In this document: in pieces, positions 42,294 to 51,240 of the stretch
Position numbering within the stretch: position 1 is the first letter of the stretch
Layout of the letters: each line of letters opens with the position of its first letter
Position numbers and translations under genes: made by a program
Notes under the pieces: model-generated
What the model was told of the DNA's origin: nothing
The model's input: only the letters and a program-made list of their open reading frames with translations
Databases searched by the model: none
Source of the DNA: Novispirillum itersonii
GTDB lineage: Bacteria; Pseudomonadota; Alphaproteobacteria; Rhodospirillales; Rhodospirillaceae
Direction of reading: 5' to 3'
Assembly: GCF_014205675.1 (NCBI RefSeq)
Contig: NZ_JACIIX010000010.1
Coordinates: 62,001 to 126,000 of the forward strand
Length of the DNA stretch: 64,000 nt

Positions 42294-43109
42294 ATGGAGC
42301 AGGGCGGACTGTTGTATCAGGGGGCGGTGGTGCACCGCCGTGACGGGGCGGTCCACCACCGCCTGCGCTACCGGGTGTTCTGGCTGCTGACTGACCTGAC
42401 GGCCCTGCCGGAGCTGCGCCGCCGGGGCCGCTGGCACGGTCTGCCGCTGCTGGGGGTTGACGGGCCGGGGCTGCTGTCGTTCCGGCAGGCCGATCACGGA
42501 GACGGGCGGCGGAGCGGGCTGATCGACTGGGTGCGGGATCGCCTGCACGATCAGGGTCTGGCCGATGCCGCTGCCGGGCCGGTGCATCTTCTGGCCATGC
42601 CCCGGGTGCTGGGGGGAGTGTTCAATCCGCTGTCGGTGTATTTCTGCCACCGGGCCGACGGCACGCTGGGGGCGGTGCTGTATCAGGTCAACAACACCTT
42701 CGGCGACCGTCACAGCTATGTGGTGCCGGTCAGCCGGGAGGATGCGGCGTACCGGGTGGTGCGGTCGTGGGCGGATAAGACCTTTCATGTCTCGCCGTTT
42801 CTGCCACTGACCGGCGGCTACCGCTTCCGGACCCAGCCGCCGGGGGCGTGGGTGGCCGGGGACCAGATCAGTGTCGGCATCCGGCTGGACGGGCCGGACC
42901 ATGGCCTGACCGCCGCCCTGACCGCCACGGCACAGCCGGTGACCGCCGCAACCATTCTGCGGCTGTGGCTGCGCCACCCGCTGCTGTGGCTGATGGTGCT
43001 GGGGGGAATCCACTGGGAAGCCCTGCGGCTGTGGCGCAAGGGAGCCCCGTTCTTCCGCCGCACGCCACCACCGGACCACCCGGCCAGCGCCGGACGGCCG
43101 CTGGTCTGA
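42294..43109 (+). CDS. DUF1365 family protein
   Basis: ATG 42294 (or GTG 42291, after AAGGGA) gives 271 residues. DUF1365 features: LLYQGAVVHRRDGAVHHRLR at the start, RVLGGVFNPLSVYFCHRADG, ADKTFHVSPFLPLTGGYRF and a C-terminal MVLGGIHWEALRLWRKGAPF. Members often sit near cyclopropane fatty acid synthase or photolyase genes in proteobacteria, but here it stands alone. The activity is unknown. Confidence 0.9.
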   Translation: MEQGGLLYQGAVVHRRDGAVHHRLRYRVFWLLTDLTALPELRRRGRWHGLPLLGVDGPGLLSFRQADHGDGRRSGLIDWVRDRLHDQGLADAAAGPVHLLAMPRVLGGVFNPLSVYFCHRADGTLGAVLYQVNNTFGDRHSYVVPVSREDAAYRVVRSWADKTFHVSPFLPLTGGYRFRTQPPGAWVAGDQISVGIRLDGPDHGLTAALTATAQPVTAATILRLWLRHPLLWLMVLGGIHWEALRLWRKGAPFFRRTPPPDHPASAGRPLV

Positions 43110-43132
43110 CGGAGGCGGGGGCAGGGACGGGC

Positions 43133-44977
43133 TCAGGCCTGCGCCGGAACCGGAGCGGCCAGAGGTAGGCAGACCCTGAACACGGTGCCAGTCCCGGAGG
43201 CCGGATTTTCAAGGCTGATGTCGCCGTCGTGGGCCCCGATGATCTGGCGGGCCAGATACAGGCCGAGACCGGCACCGGGCGTGCGTTCGGTCCGGGTGGA
43301 GCGGAAGAACTTCTCGAAGATCCGCTCCCGTTCCTCCGGGGTGATCCCGATGCCGCTGTCGCTGACCCGCAGGGTCAGGATGTCATCGCGTTCCACCGCC
43401 GCTTCCAGCCGGATCGGGGCGGGGGCGGGGGAATATTTGACGGCGTTCTCAACAAGATTGGAGAACACCACCGATAACAGGGTGGCATCCCCGGTGATCA
43501 CCGGCCCGTCCGGGCAACGGGACTCTTCCGCCAGTGCCGACAGATCAAGATCCAGAACCCGGTCGGGGTGCAGCGCCCGCACCTCTTCTGCCAGCCGTTG
43601 GAGCAGCGGCACGATTTCCACGCGGTCGCTCCGCCGGGCCTGCGTGGCACTTTCCAGCCATTCATGGGCAAGGCAGGTGTCAATCAGGCCCTGCATGCGC
43701 AGGACAGCGCGGTTGATCCGGGTCAGGCGGGATTCCTCCTCGGGATGGAGGGCGGCCAGACTGTCGGCGGAGCTGCTGATGATGCTGAGCGGGGTGCGGA
43801 ACTCATGCGATACCATCGCCAGAAAATTCCGCTGTTCGCTCATGGCGCGCTTCTGCACGTCCAGTGCTGTTTCGGCATCGTCGCGGGCCTGTTCCAGTGC
43901 CTGTTCCAGCTGTTTGCGGGCGGTGATGTCGTTGGCACAGGCCATGATGCAGTCCTGCCCGTGGAAGGGCAGGCGGACGGCTGACACCAGCAGCACCAGC
44001 GTGGTGCCCTGTGCGTCGCGGGCCAGCATCTCCTGATCCAGCACCAGCCCGCGCTCAGTCACTTCCGCCACAAAGGAGCGGGCGGCGGCGGGGTGCTGAT
44101 GGAAGGCCTCCACCGGCCGGTCGAGCAGCTCTGCCGGTCCGGCCCGGAACAGGGCGGCGGCAAGGCGGTTGATATAAAGGATGGTGCCGCGCGGCGGATG
44201 CAGGATCAGCACCGGAAAGGGGGCGGCTTCGATCAGGCGGCGGAACTGGGCCTCGCTGTCGGACAGGCGCTGCTGGATCATCTGCCGTTCCTCGATCTCG
44301 CTTTCCAGATCGCGGGTGCGGCGGGCCAGATTGTCGGCCAGTTGCTCGGTGGTCATCAGCACCGGGCCGGCCGCCATGGCGAAGCAGAACAGCACGCTCC
44401 ACATCAGCACCGCGCCGACCCCGTTCTGGAGGCCGGAGGTATCGGCCATGGCCGGGTCACTGATCAGCAGCACGGTGCGGCCGAACATCATCACCCCGTT
44501 CAGCAGCCAGATCATGCAGGTGAAGCGGCGGCCGAACTCGCCGGGGCGGTGGCGGCCCCGCAGCAGGGTCAGCCCGGTGCTGACCGACAGGGTGCCGAGG
44601 GCGACCGACAGAACGATGCCCCGGGCCTGCGCCGGTTCAAACACCGGCACCAGCAGCGGTGACAGCAGCGACAGGACCAGCGCCGCCAGCGGCAGCCACG
44701 GTTCAACCCGGTAGCCGGAGAACTGACGCATCCCGTTATAGAACAGGCTGTAGGAAACGATCACCGCCAGCCCGCCCAGATGGGCAAACCAGTCCGCCGG
44801 AACGGCGCTGCGGCCCAGCATCAGCAGCAGGCTGACCGCCGCCGCCGCCGCCCCGCTGACCCACCAGCCCGGCCCCCGGAATGAACGATAGCGTACATAC
44901 AGGATCACCATCACCGCCAGCGCCAGCGTGAGGGTCATCGCCTGTACCAGCAGGAGAGTCCTGATATCCACTGCCAT
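43133..44977 (-). CDS. Membrane-bound PAS sensor histidine kinase
   Basis: ATG 44977 gives 614 residues. Seven or so hydrophobic helices fill residues 5-225. A short coiled coil leads to a PAS domain (LIEAAPFPVLILHPPRGTIL near 255). The H-box VSHEFRTPLSIISSSAD lies near 390, the N-box NLVENAVKYSP near 505, DSGIGITPEER near 540 and GAGLGLYLARQI near 570. No response regulator is adjacent. It converges on the DUF1365 gene with a 23-bp gap. Confidence 0.9.
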   Translation of the reverse strand: MAVDIRTLLLVQAMTLTLALAVMVILYVRYRSFRGPGWWVSGAAAAAVSLLLMLGRSAVPADWFAHLGGLAVIVSYSLFYNGMRQFSGYRVEPWLPLAALVLSLLSPLLVPVFEPAQARGIVLSVALGTLSVSTGLTLLRGRHRPGEFGRRFTCMIWLLNGVMMFGRTVLLISDPAMADTSGLQNGVGAVLMWSVLFCFAMAAGPVLMTTEQLADNLARRTRDLESEIEERQMIQQRLSDSEAQFRRLIEAAPFPVLILHPPRGTILYINRLAAALFRAGPAELLDRPVEAFHQHPAAARSFVAEVTERGLVLDQEMLARDAQGTTLVLLVSAVRLPFHGQDCIMACANDITARKQLEQALEQARDDAETALDVQKRAMSEQRNFLAMVSHEFRTPLSIISSSADSLAALHPEEESRLTRINRAVLRMQGLIDTCLAHEWLESATQARRSDRVEIVPLLQRLAEEVRALHPDRVLDLDLSALAEESRCPDGPVITGDATLLSVVFSNLVENAVKYSPAPAPIRLEAAVERDDILTLRVSDSGIGITPEERERIFEKFFRSTRTERTPGAGLGLYLARQIIGAHDGDISLENPASGTGTVFRVCLPLAAPVPAQA

Positions 44978-45358
44978 GCCCTGTCTGTGGTCTGCCCTGT
45001 TGCTCCCGGCCATGCCGCTGCTGCGGTCTGTCTGGCCGGTCCGACCGGTCCGTCGTCCCTCCGTCACTCCGCTGCCCCGGTGTGTCGGCTGGTCCGCTGG
45101 TCCGTCCGTCGGATGGTCCTACCTCTTATACTGTTGTGGTACTTATCATGGTTCTGTGGTCTTGAGAACGCTGCGCGTGATGCGGGAAGGACGGGTCCTG
45201 TTCCGCAACAGACCGCCTTTATGCGGAAAGATCCGTCCTGCGGGTGCCTGCGGTTAAATGTCGCTGGACGGATTGCCGCTGACGGGCTATGCCTCATCCA
45301 TTGTCCGCACCTGATCCTGACGGGGGCGGGAGCCCTTATTGCTTGATGGAGATGCTCC
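44978..45358. other. Intergenic region with repeated GGTCCG words
   Basis: The 381-bp divergent gap has many short CGGTCCG/GGTCCGTC words between about 45020 and 45120, then a less biased stretch up to the ribosome site GGAG (45347-45350). I see no gene and no clear operator. Confidence 0.4.
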
Positions 45359-45631
45359 ATGTCTGAGACCGTCGTTTATGTGGTGCTGGGTCAGGCCCGC
45401 CCGGAAGATGCCGCTGAAGATGCCGCCCCGGTGAACGTCAGTGTCATGCTGACCGCTGAAGATGCCGATGCCGCCGTTGACGCCGCCTATGATGCGCTGG
45501 AAGAAGACGGTTTCGACGATATCCAGCTCGATCAGGTCGGTGAAATCGACGAAGTGCCGGACAACGAACTGAAGGCCCCGTATGAGGCCGCCGTTGCCGG
45601 TGAAATCGCCATCATCGAATACACCGAGTAA
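45359..45631 (+). CDS. Small acidic protein of unknown function
   Basis: The 90-residue protein is very rich in Asp, Glu and Ala (RPEDAAEDAAPVNVSVMLTA, AADVDAAYDALEEDGFDDI-like) and has no signal peptide. The ATG is preceded by GGAG. Codon use is strongly biased (GAAGAT, CTGACC), suggesting good expression. The alternation of beta strands and helices could form a small alpha/beta fold. I do not recognise a family. Confidence 0.65.
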   Translation: MSETVVYVVLGQARPEDAAEDAAPVNVSVMLTAEDADAAVDAAYDALEEDGFDDIQLDQVGEIDEVPDNELKAPYEAAVAGEIAIIEYTE

Positions 45632-45671
45632 GATCCCCCGGCGGTGGCCGGAGTGGAGTCTGCTGTTTTTG

Positions 45672-45699
45672 CGGGCGGATCGGGCAACCGGTCCGCCCG
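45672..45699 (+). terminator. Possible terminator after the small acidic protein gene
   Basis: CGGGCGGA and TCCGCCCG form an 8-bp stem with a 12-nt loop, 41 nt after the stop. There is a TTTTT run before rather than after the stem, so it is only a weak candidate. Confidence 0.35.
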
Positions 45700-45736
45700 T
45701 GGTGTTTCCGGGCGGGGGTTTCCGCTTTTTTAGCAT

Positions 45737-45751
45737 TGTATCCAATATACA
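45737..45751. promoter_or_regulatory. Operator candidate of the hydroxyproline cluster (copy 1)
   Basis: TGTATCCAATATACA has TGTAT/ATACA inverted arms around CCAAT. The identical 15-mer occurs at 51150-51164 before the TRAP transporter genes. It lies 95 bp before the dehydratase gene. The shape suits a GntR-family (FCD-type) regulator, the class known to control hydroxyproline catabolism in rhizobia. Confidence 0.65.
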
Positions 45752-45845
45752 GTATTCTTGCCCGTGGACGACGGCCCGGTTTGGCGCTACAAACGCTGAA
45801 CCGGCGAATCCTGCCGGATGATCTTCCAGCCGGGAGTGAACTGCC

Positions 45846-46904
45846 GTGCCGCCGGGACTGCCCACAGACCTGATCCTGTCCGACCGACAGCCGTTGCGGT
45901 TTGAGACGGTGGAGATGCACACCGGCGGCGAGCCGGTGCGGATTGTCACCGCCGGATATCCGGAGATCCCCGGCGACACCCTTCTGGCCAAGCGCCGCCA
46001 TGTGCAGACCCATCTGGATGCTTACCGCCGCTTCCTGATGCTGGAGCCGCGTGGCCATGCCGACATGTACGGGGTGATTCCGGTGCGGCCGGATCTGCCG
46101 GGGGCCGATCTGGCGGTGCTGTTCATGCACAATGAAGGCTATTCCACCATGTGCGGCCACGCCACGCTGGCGGTGGCGCGCTGGGCGGTGGACACCGGAC
46201 AGGTGAGGCGGCGGGAGGGGGTGACCCGGGTTGGCCTGCAATGTCCCTGCGGTCTGGTCGAGGTGTCGGTGGCGGTGGAGAATGGCCGCGCCGGGGCGGC
46301 GTGGTTTGACAGTGTGCCCGCCTTTGCCGCTGCGTTGGATGTGGGGGTGGAGGTGCCGGGCTACGGCGCGGTGACGCTGGATATCGGCTATGGCGGAGCG
46401 TTCTACGCCATCCTCCCGGCGCAACGGCTGGGCCTGACCATGGACTCCCCCGTTGCCGCCCTGACCGACGCTGCGTGGGCGGTGGCGGAGGCCGCCCGGG
46501 CGCAGGTGTCGCTGGCCTATCCCGATGCGTCGCACCCGGACAGCGGCGATCTGGCCTTCCTTTACGGCACCATTCTGACCGACGGGGCCGATGCGTGGTC
46601 GGAGGAGCCGACCCGCAATATCTGTATTTTTGCCGAACGGCAGGTGGACCGCAGCCCGACCGGCTCCGGTGTCACCGCCCGCCTGGCCCTTCAGCAGGCG
46701 CGGGGGCAGATTGCGGCCGGACAGGTGCGGCGCTTCCGCAGCATCACGGGGTCTGAGTTTACCGGCAGTGTGGTCGGCACATCGTGGCTGGGCGGGGTTC
46801 CGGCGGTGACGGCCCGGGTCGGTGGCAAGGGCCATTATGCCGGGCGCTGCGAGTTTCTTCTGGAAGCGGACGATGATCTGGGGGGCGGGTTCCGGGTGCT
46901 GTAA
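45846..46904 (+). CDS. trans-3-hydroxy-L-proline dehydratase (proline racemase family)
   Basis: The 352-residue protein (GTG start after GGGAG) has the proline racemase fold signatures EMHTGGEPVRIV, MLEPRGHADMYG and NEGYSTMCGHATLAVARW. The first catalytic residue is Cys103. The second position is Thr272 (DRSPTGSG) rather than Cys. The Cys/Thr pair is the known signature of trans-3-hydroxy-L-proline dehydratase (Cys104/Thr273 in the human enzyme), which makes pyrroline-2-carboxylate. The reductase that would turn this into proline is not in the window. Confidence 0.9.
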   Translation: MPPGLPTDLILSDRQPLRFETVEMHTGGEPVRIVTAGYPEIPGDTLLAKRRHVQTHLDAYRRFLMLEPRGHADMYGVIPVRPDLPGADLAVLFMHNEGYSTMCGHATLAVARWAVDTGQVRRREGVTRVGLQCPCGLVEVSVAVENGRAGAAWFDSVPAFAAALDVGVEVPGYGAVTLDIGYGGAFYAILPAQRLGLTMDSPVAALTDAAWAVAEAARAQVSLAYPDASHPDSGDLAFLYGTILTDGADAWSEEPTRNICIFAERQVDRSPTGSGVTARLALQQARGQIAAGQVRRFRSITGSEFTGSVVGTSWLGGVPAVTARVGGKGHYAGRCEFLLEADDDLGGGFRVL

Positions 46905-46942
46905 CCGCCGGGGCTGTCTATCATCTGTATGGAGGGGTGAGT

Positions 46943-48220
46943 ATGTCTGTGCAGCAGTCTGATATACAAAAGCAAGCCTATGTCATTGGCGGCGGCGTGG
47001 TCGGAGTTTCCACCGGGATTGCCCTGCGGCGGGCGGGCTATGCGGTGACGTTGCTGGAACGCGGCGAGCCGGGGCGCGAAGCGTCCTTCGGCAATGCCGG
47101 GGTCATCGCCGTCACCGAAATCGCGCCGATGTCGGCCCCCGGCATCATCTGGAGCGTGCCGAAGTGGCTGCTGGATCCGCTGGGGCCACTGGCGCTGCGC
47201 CCGGCCCATGTTCCGGCGCTGATCCCATGGCTGTGGAAATTCTGGCGGGCCGGAACCCCGGCCGGGGTGGAGCAGGCGGCCAAGGCGCTGGCGTGGCTGA
47301 TGGACGGGGCCTGGCAGGCGTGGCCGGAGCTGCTGCGCGACGCCGGGATGACCGCCGAGGTCACCGAGGCCGGAGCCCTCACGGTCTATGAAACCGATGC
47401 GGCGTTCCATGCCGATGCCCACGAATGGGCGCTGAAGCGCCGCCATGGGATCGAGTCTCAGGCCCTGTCCGCCGGGGAACTGGTGGAGATGGAGCCGGAT
47501 CTGGCCGGGGCGGTGCAGCGCGGGGTGCTGCGCCATGGCGTGTACTGCCCGAAGACCGCCCATGTCAGTGATCCGTGGCGGATCGTCTCCGGTCTGACCG
47601 CCCACTTCCGGGCGCTGGGCGGGGTGATTGAGCATGCGGTGGTGACCGGCCTCAGCCGGGGGCCTGCCGACCGCTGCCTGATCCATCTGGGCGACGGGCG
47701 GACGCTGGACGGGGACACTGTCGCCCTGACCGCCGGGCCGTGGTCGCCGAAGCTGCTGAAGCCGCTGGGAATCCGGGCACTGGTGGAAAGTGAGCGCGGC
47801 TATAACACCACCCTGCCCAACTCCGGGGTCAGCCTGAAGCGGCCCGTCACCTCAGCGGAGGGGAAGTTTGTGCTGTCGCCGCTGGCGATCGGCCTGCGCA
47901 TCGGCGGGGCGGCGGAATTCGCCGGTCTGGAAGCCGACGCCAATTACAAGCGGTCGGATGCCCTGCTGACCATTGCCCGCCGCTATCTGCCGGATATGAA
48001 TGCCGAGGGCGGCACCCAGTGGATGGGGCAACGTCCGTCCACGCCGGATTCGCTGCCGGTGATCGGCCGGGCTCCCGGCCTGTCCAACCTGCTGCTGGGC
48101 TTCGGCCATGGCCACCTCGGCCTGACCGGGGCGGCGGTGACCGGCAAACTGCTGGCCGGGCTGGCGCAGGGGCAGACCCCGGTGCCGCAGCTGTCCGCCT
48201 TCGCGGTGGAGCGCTTCTGA
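46943..48220 (+). CDS. FAD-dependent D-amino acid (D-hydroxyproline) oxidase/dehydrogenase
   Basis: ATG 46943 is preceded by GGAGG and gives 425 residues. The FAD-binding motif YVIGGGVVGVSTGIALRRAG is at the N-terminus and a second FAD motif LPVIGRAPGLSNLLLGFGHG at the C-terminus, as in DadA-like deaminating enzymes. Next to 4-hydroxyproline epimerase this is most likely the cis-4-hydroxy-D-proline oxidase/dehydrogenase giving pyrroline-4-hydroxy-2-carboxylate. It lies 38 bp after the dehydratase gene. Confidence 0.88.
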   Translation: MSVQQSDIQKQAYVIGGGVVGVSTGIALRRAGYAVTLLERGEPGREASFGNAGVIAVTEIAPMSAPGIIWSVPKWLLDPLGPLALRPAHVPALIPWLWKFWRAGTPAGVEQAAKALAWLMDGAWQAWPELLRDAGMTAEVTEAGALTVYETDAAFHADAHEWALKRRHGIESQALSAGELVEMEPDLAGAVQRGVLRHGVYCPKTAHVSDPWRIVSGLTAHFRALGGVIEHAVVTGLSRGPADRCLIHLGDGRTLDGDTVALTAGPWSPKLLKPLGIRALVESERGYNTTLPNSGVSLKRPVTSAEGKFVLSPLAIGLRIGGAAEFAGLEADANYKRSDALLTIARRYLPDMNAEGGTQWMGQRPSTPDSLPVIGRAPGLSNLLLGFGHGHLGLTGAAVTGKLLAGLAQGQTPVPQLSAFAVERF

Positions 48221-48233
48221 GCGTCTGCCCCTT

Positions 48234-48248
48234 CCCCCCCCCCCCCCC
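48234..48248. repeat. Poly-C tract of 15 nt
   Basis: An uninterrupted run of 15 C lies in the 69-bp gap between the flavoprotein gene and the epimerase gene, 41 nt before the epimerase ATG. Such homopolymers slip readily during replication. Confidence 0.9.
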
Positions 48249-48289
48249 TGATTTTCTGCCCTGACTTCTGACACAGGACACCTGAACTG

Positions 48290-49291
48290 ATGGCCAAGCA
48301 TTCCTTCTTCTGCATTGATGCCCACACCTGCGGCAACCCGGTGCGTCTGGTGGCGGGCGGCGGTCCGCAGCTGGACGGTGCCACCATGATGGAGCGCCGC
48401 GCCCATTTTCTGGCGGAGTATGACTGGATCCGCACCGGCCTGATGTTTGAGCCGCGCGGCCACGATGCCATGTCCGGCTCGATCCTCTATCCGCCGACCC
48501 GCCCGGACTGCGACGTGGCGATCCTGTTCATCGAAACCTCCGGCTGCCTGCCGATGTGCGGCCACGGCACCATCGGCACGGTGACGGTGATGATTGAACA
48601 CGGGCTGGTCCGCCCGAAGGTGCCGGGTCTGCTGAAGCTGGATACCCCCGCCGGTCTGGTCGAGGCCCGCTATGAGATGCAGGGCGACAAGGTGACGCAT
48701 GTGCGGATCCGCAACGTTGCCTCCTACCTGCATGCCACCGACCTGTCGGTGGAGGTGCCGGGGCTGGGCGAGCTGCGCTTTGATGTCGCCTATGGCGGTA
48801 ACTTCTATGCCATCGTCGAATCCCAGCCGAACTTCCGGGATATGGAAGACCTGTCGACCGGTGACATCCAGCGCCTCAGCCCGCTGATCCGCCGTCTGGT
48901 CAACGAGAAGTACGAAATCGTCCACCGCGACAACCCGGCCATCAAGGGCCTGAGCCATGTGCAGTGGACCGGCAAGCCGCGCCACCGGCAGGCCCATGCC
49001 CGCAACGCCGTGTTCTATGGTGACCGGGGCATTGACCGCTCCCCCTGTGGCACCGGCACCTCGGCCCGGATGGCCCAGCTGGCAGCCCGCGGCGATCTGA
49101 AGGAAGGGCAGGATTTTGTCCATGAAAGCATCATCGGCAGCCTGTTCCATGGCCGGGTGGAAGCGCTGACCACCGTCGGCGGGGCTCCGGGGATTATCCC
49201 CAGCATTCAGGGCGAGGCCTGGGTCACCGGGCTGAACACCATCTTCCTGTATGACGAAGAGCCCTACACCAAGGGCTTCCTGCTGCCGTAA
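48290..49291 (+). CDS. 4-hydroxyproline 2-epimerase
   Basis: The 333-residue protein is a proline racemase-family member with both catalytic Cys: Cys90 in LPMCGHGTIG and Cys253 in DRSPCGTGTSA. Length, the CIDAHTCGNPVRLV start and the cluster context identify it as the epimerase converting trans-4-hydroxy-L-proline to cis-4-hydroxy-D-proline. It is separated from the upstream gene by the poly-C tract. Confidence 0.93.
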   Translation: MAKHSFFCIDAHTCGNPVRLVAGGGPQLDGATMMERRAHFLAEYDWIRTGLMFEPRGHDAMSGSILYPPTRPDCDVAILFIETSGCLPMCGHGTIGTVTVMIEHGLVRPKVPGLLKLDTPAGLVEARYEMQGDKVTHVRIRNVASYLHATDLSVEVPGLGELRFDVAYGGNFYAIVESQPNFRDMEDLSTGDIQRLSPLIRRLVNEKYEIVHRDNPAIKGLSHVQWTGKPRHRQAHARNAVFYGDRGIDRSPCGTGTSARMAQLAARGDLKEGQDFVHESIIGSLFHGRVEALTTVGGAPGIIPSIQGEAWVTGLNTIFLYDEEPYTKGFLLP

Positions 49292-49309
49292 CGGGGGCGG
49301 TGCAGGCGT

Positions 49310-49332
49310 TTGTATGGACAAATGATATACAA
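49310..49332. promoter_or_regulatory. Variant operator before the semialdehyde dehydrogenase gene
   Basis: TTGTAT (49310-49315) and ATACAA (49327-49332) form an inverted repeat with a longer, 11-bp spacer than the two exact sites. The 13-mer GATATACAAAAGC (49324-49336) recurs at 46961-46973, at the start of the flavoprotein gene. It may be a weaker site for the same regulator. Confidence 0.4.
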
Positions 49333-49487
49333 AAGCCTGCATTCTGATATCACCCCGACAGCGCCGGGGCGACGGGCTTCTGCTATGACGGCCAGATGGT
49401 ATTGTTATTTCAGATCTGCCCGTCCCTGCGTTTATTTTATACCACCACATCTTTCTGACGTTTCAGGATCACAGGACAACAGCCGCC

Positions 49488-50939
49488 ATGACCGACAAGC
49501 TTAATCTGATCGCCGGGGACTGGGTTGCCGGGGACAACGGCACCACCGCCAACATCAACCCGTCGGATGTGACGGATACCGTCGGTCACTATGCCTCCGG
49601 CAGCAAGGCGCAGGCCGAGGCGGCGATTGAAGCGGCGGCGCAGGCCTTCCGTCTGTGGTCGCGCACCACGCCGCAGGTCCGCCACGACGTGCTGGAACGG
49701 GTCGGGCAGGAACTGACCGAGCGCCGCGAGGAAATCGGCACCCTGCTGGCCCGCGAAGAAGGCAAGACCAAGGCCGAAGGCATTGGCGAAACCCTGCGCG
49801 CCGCCCAGATTTTCAAGTTCTTCGCCGGGGAAACCCTGCGCAATGCCGGGGATCTGCTGGATTCCGTCCGTCCGGGCGTTGAAACCACCGTCACCCGCGA
49901 GCCGCTGGGCGTGATCGGCCTGATCACCCCGTGGAACTTCCCGATCGCCATTCCGGCGTGGAAGATTGCCCCGGCGCTGGCTTACGGCAATACCGTGGTG
50001 CTGAAGCCCGCCGATCTGGTGCCGGGCTCGGCCTGGGCGCTGGCGGAGATCATCGACCGCGCCCTGAAGGCGGTCGGTGCCCCGGCCGGGGTGTTCAATC
50101 TGGTGATGGGGCCGGGCTCGGTGGTCGGGCAGGCGATTCTGGAAAACCGCAAGGTGGCGGCGGTGTCCTTCACCGGCTCGGTCGGCACCGGTGCCCGCGT
50201 GGCGCAGGCCTGCGTGACCCGTGGTGCCCGCTTCCAGCTGGAAATGGGCGGCAAGAACCCGATGGTGGTGCTGGATGATGCCGACCTGACCACGGCGGTG
50301 GAAGCCTGCGTCAACGGTGCCTTCTTCTCCACCGGGCAGCGTTGCACCGCATCCTCGCGCCTGATCGTCTCCGCCGGGATCCATGACCGCTTCGTCGAAG
50401 CGGTGGTGAAGCGTCTGGAAGGGGTCCGCGTCGGCCATGCGCTGGCGGCGGACACCCACATCGGACCGGTGGTCGATGCCCGCCAGCTGGCGCAGGACGA
50501 AGAATACGTTGCTATCGGCAAGGCTGAAGGGGCGGAACTGGCCTTCGGCGGCAAGCGTCTGACCCGCGACACCGACGGTTTCTATCTGGAACCGGCGCTG
50601 TTCATCGGGGCCACCAACCAGATGCGGATCAGCCGCGAGGAAATCTTCGGGCCGGTTGCCAGCGTCATCAAGGTTGCCGATTACGACGAAGCGCTGGCGG
50701 TTGCCAACGACACCGAATTCGGTCTGTCGGCAGGCATCTGCACCTCTTCGCTGAAGGCGGCGCAGCACTTCAAGCGCAATGCCGAAGCCGGGATGGTGAT
50801 GGTCAACCTGCCGACCGCCGGGGTCGATTACCACGTGCCGTTCGGGGGCCGGAAGGGCTCCAGCTACGGCCCGCGCGAACAGGGCCGCTATGCGGTGGAA
50901 TTCTACACCACCGTCAAGACCACCTACACCGCCGGGTAA
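49488..50939 (+). CDS. 2-oxoglutarate semialdehyde (2,5-dioxovalerate) dehydrogenase
   Basis: The 483-residue aldehyde dehydrogenase has its catalytic Cys286 in FFSTGQRCTASSRL and the general-base Glu in QLEMGGKNPMVVLD. NAD(P)-binding residues lie in GLITPWNFPIAIPAWK. In a hydroxyproline cluster it oxidises 2-oxoglutarate semialdehyde to 2-oxoglutarate, the last step of the pathway. The deaminase (DapA family) that makes the semialdehyde is not in the window. Confidence 0.9.
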   Translation: MTDKLNLIAGDWVAGDNGTTANINPSDVTDTVGHYASGSKAQAEAAIEAAAQAFRLWSRTTPQVRHDVLERVGQELTERREEIGTLLAREEGKTKAEGIGETLRAAQIFKFFAGETLRNAGDLLDSVRPGVETTVTREPLGVIGLITPWNFPIAIPAWKIAPALAYGNTVVLKPADLVPGSAWALAEIIDRALKAVGAPAGVFNLVMGPGSVVGQAILENRKVAAVSFTGSVGTGARVAQACVTRGARFQLEMGGKNPMVVLDDADLTTAVEACVNGAFFSTGQRCTASSRLIVSAGIHDRFVEAVVKRLEGVRVGHALAADTHIGPVVDARQLAQDEEYVAIGKAEGAELAFGGKRLTRDTDGFYLEPALFIGATNQMRISREEIFGPVASVIKVADYDEALAVANDTEFGLSAGICTSSLKAAQHFKRNAEAGMVMVNLPTAGVDYHVPFGGRKGSSYGPREQGRYAVEFYTTVKTTYTAG

Positions 50940-50963
50940 GGGCGGTTTCCAAGACGGAACCGA

Positions 50964-50999
50964 CGGGAGCAGGGCTGATGTCCTGCTCCCGTTTTTTTT
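50964..50999 (+). terminator. Rho-independent terminator after the aldehyde dehydrogenase
   Basis: CGGGAGCAGG and CCTGCTCCCG form a perfect 10-bp stem with an 8-nt loop, followed by eight T. It separates the catabolic genes from the transporter genes. Confidence 0.93.
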
Positions 51000-51149
51000 G
51001 GTGATTTCCTGTAGCTTTGTCTTTTCTTCCAGTGAGGGGTGCAGAAAGGAAGACAAAACCTGAGGGCGTATAGTCTTGAGGGGAGAAGGGGATTCGTTCG
51101 CCGGAGGCCTCTGGAACGATGTTCGGTCTGTTGTCGACAAGAAAAATAC

Positions 51150-51164
51150 TGTATCCAATATACA
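51150..51164. promoter_or_regulatory. Operator candidate of the hydroxyproline cluster (copy 2)
   Basis: This is the same 15-mer TGTATCCAATATACA as at 45737-45751, here 77 bp before the transporter gene start. Two exact copies of a 15-bp AT-rich palindrome in a GC-rich cluster are unlikely by chance. Confidence 0.65.
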
Positions 51165-51240
51165 TGAAATCGAATCAACAACTCCGCCGGGCTTGTCTCT
51201 CTCTGGTTCCAATCACCGGTGGATAACAGGAGGCTACATA

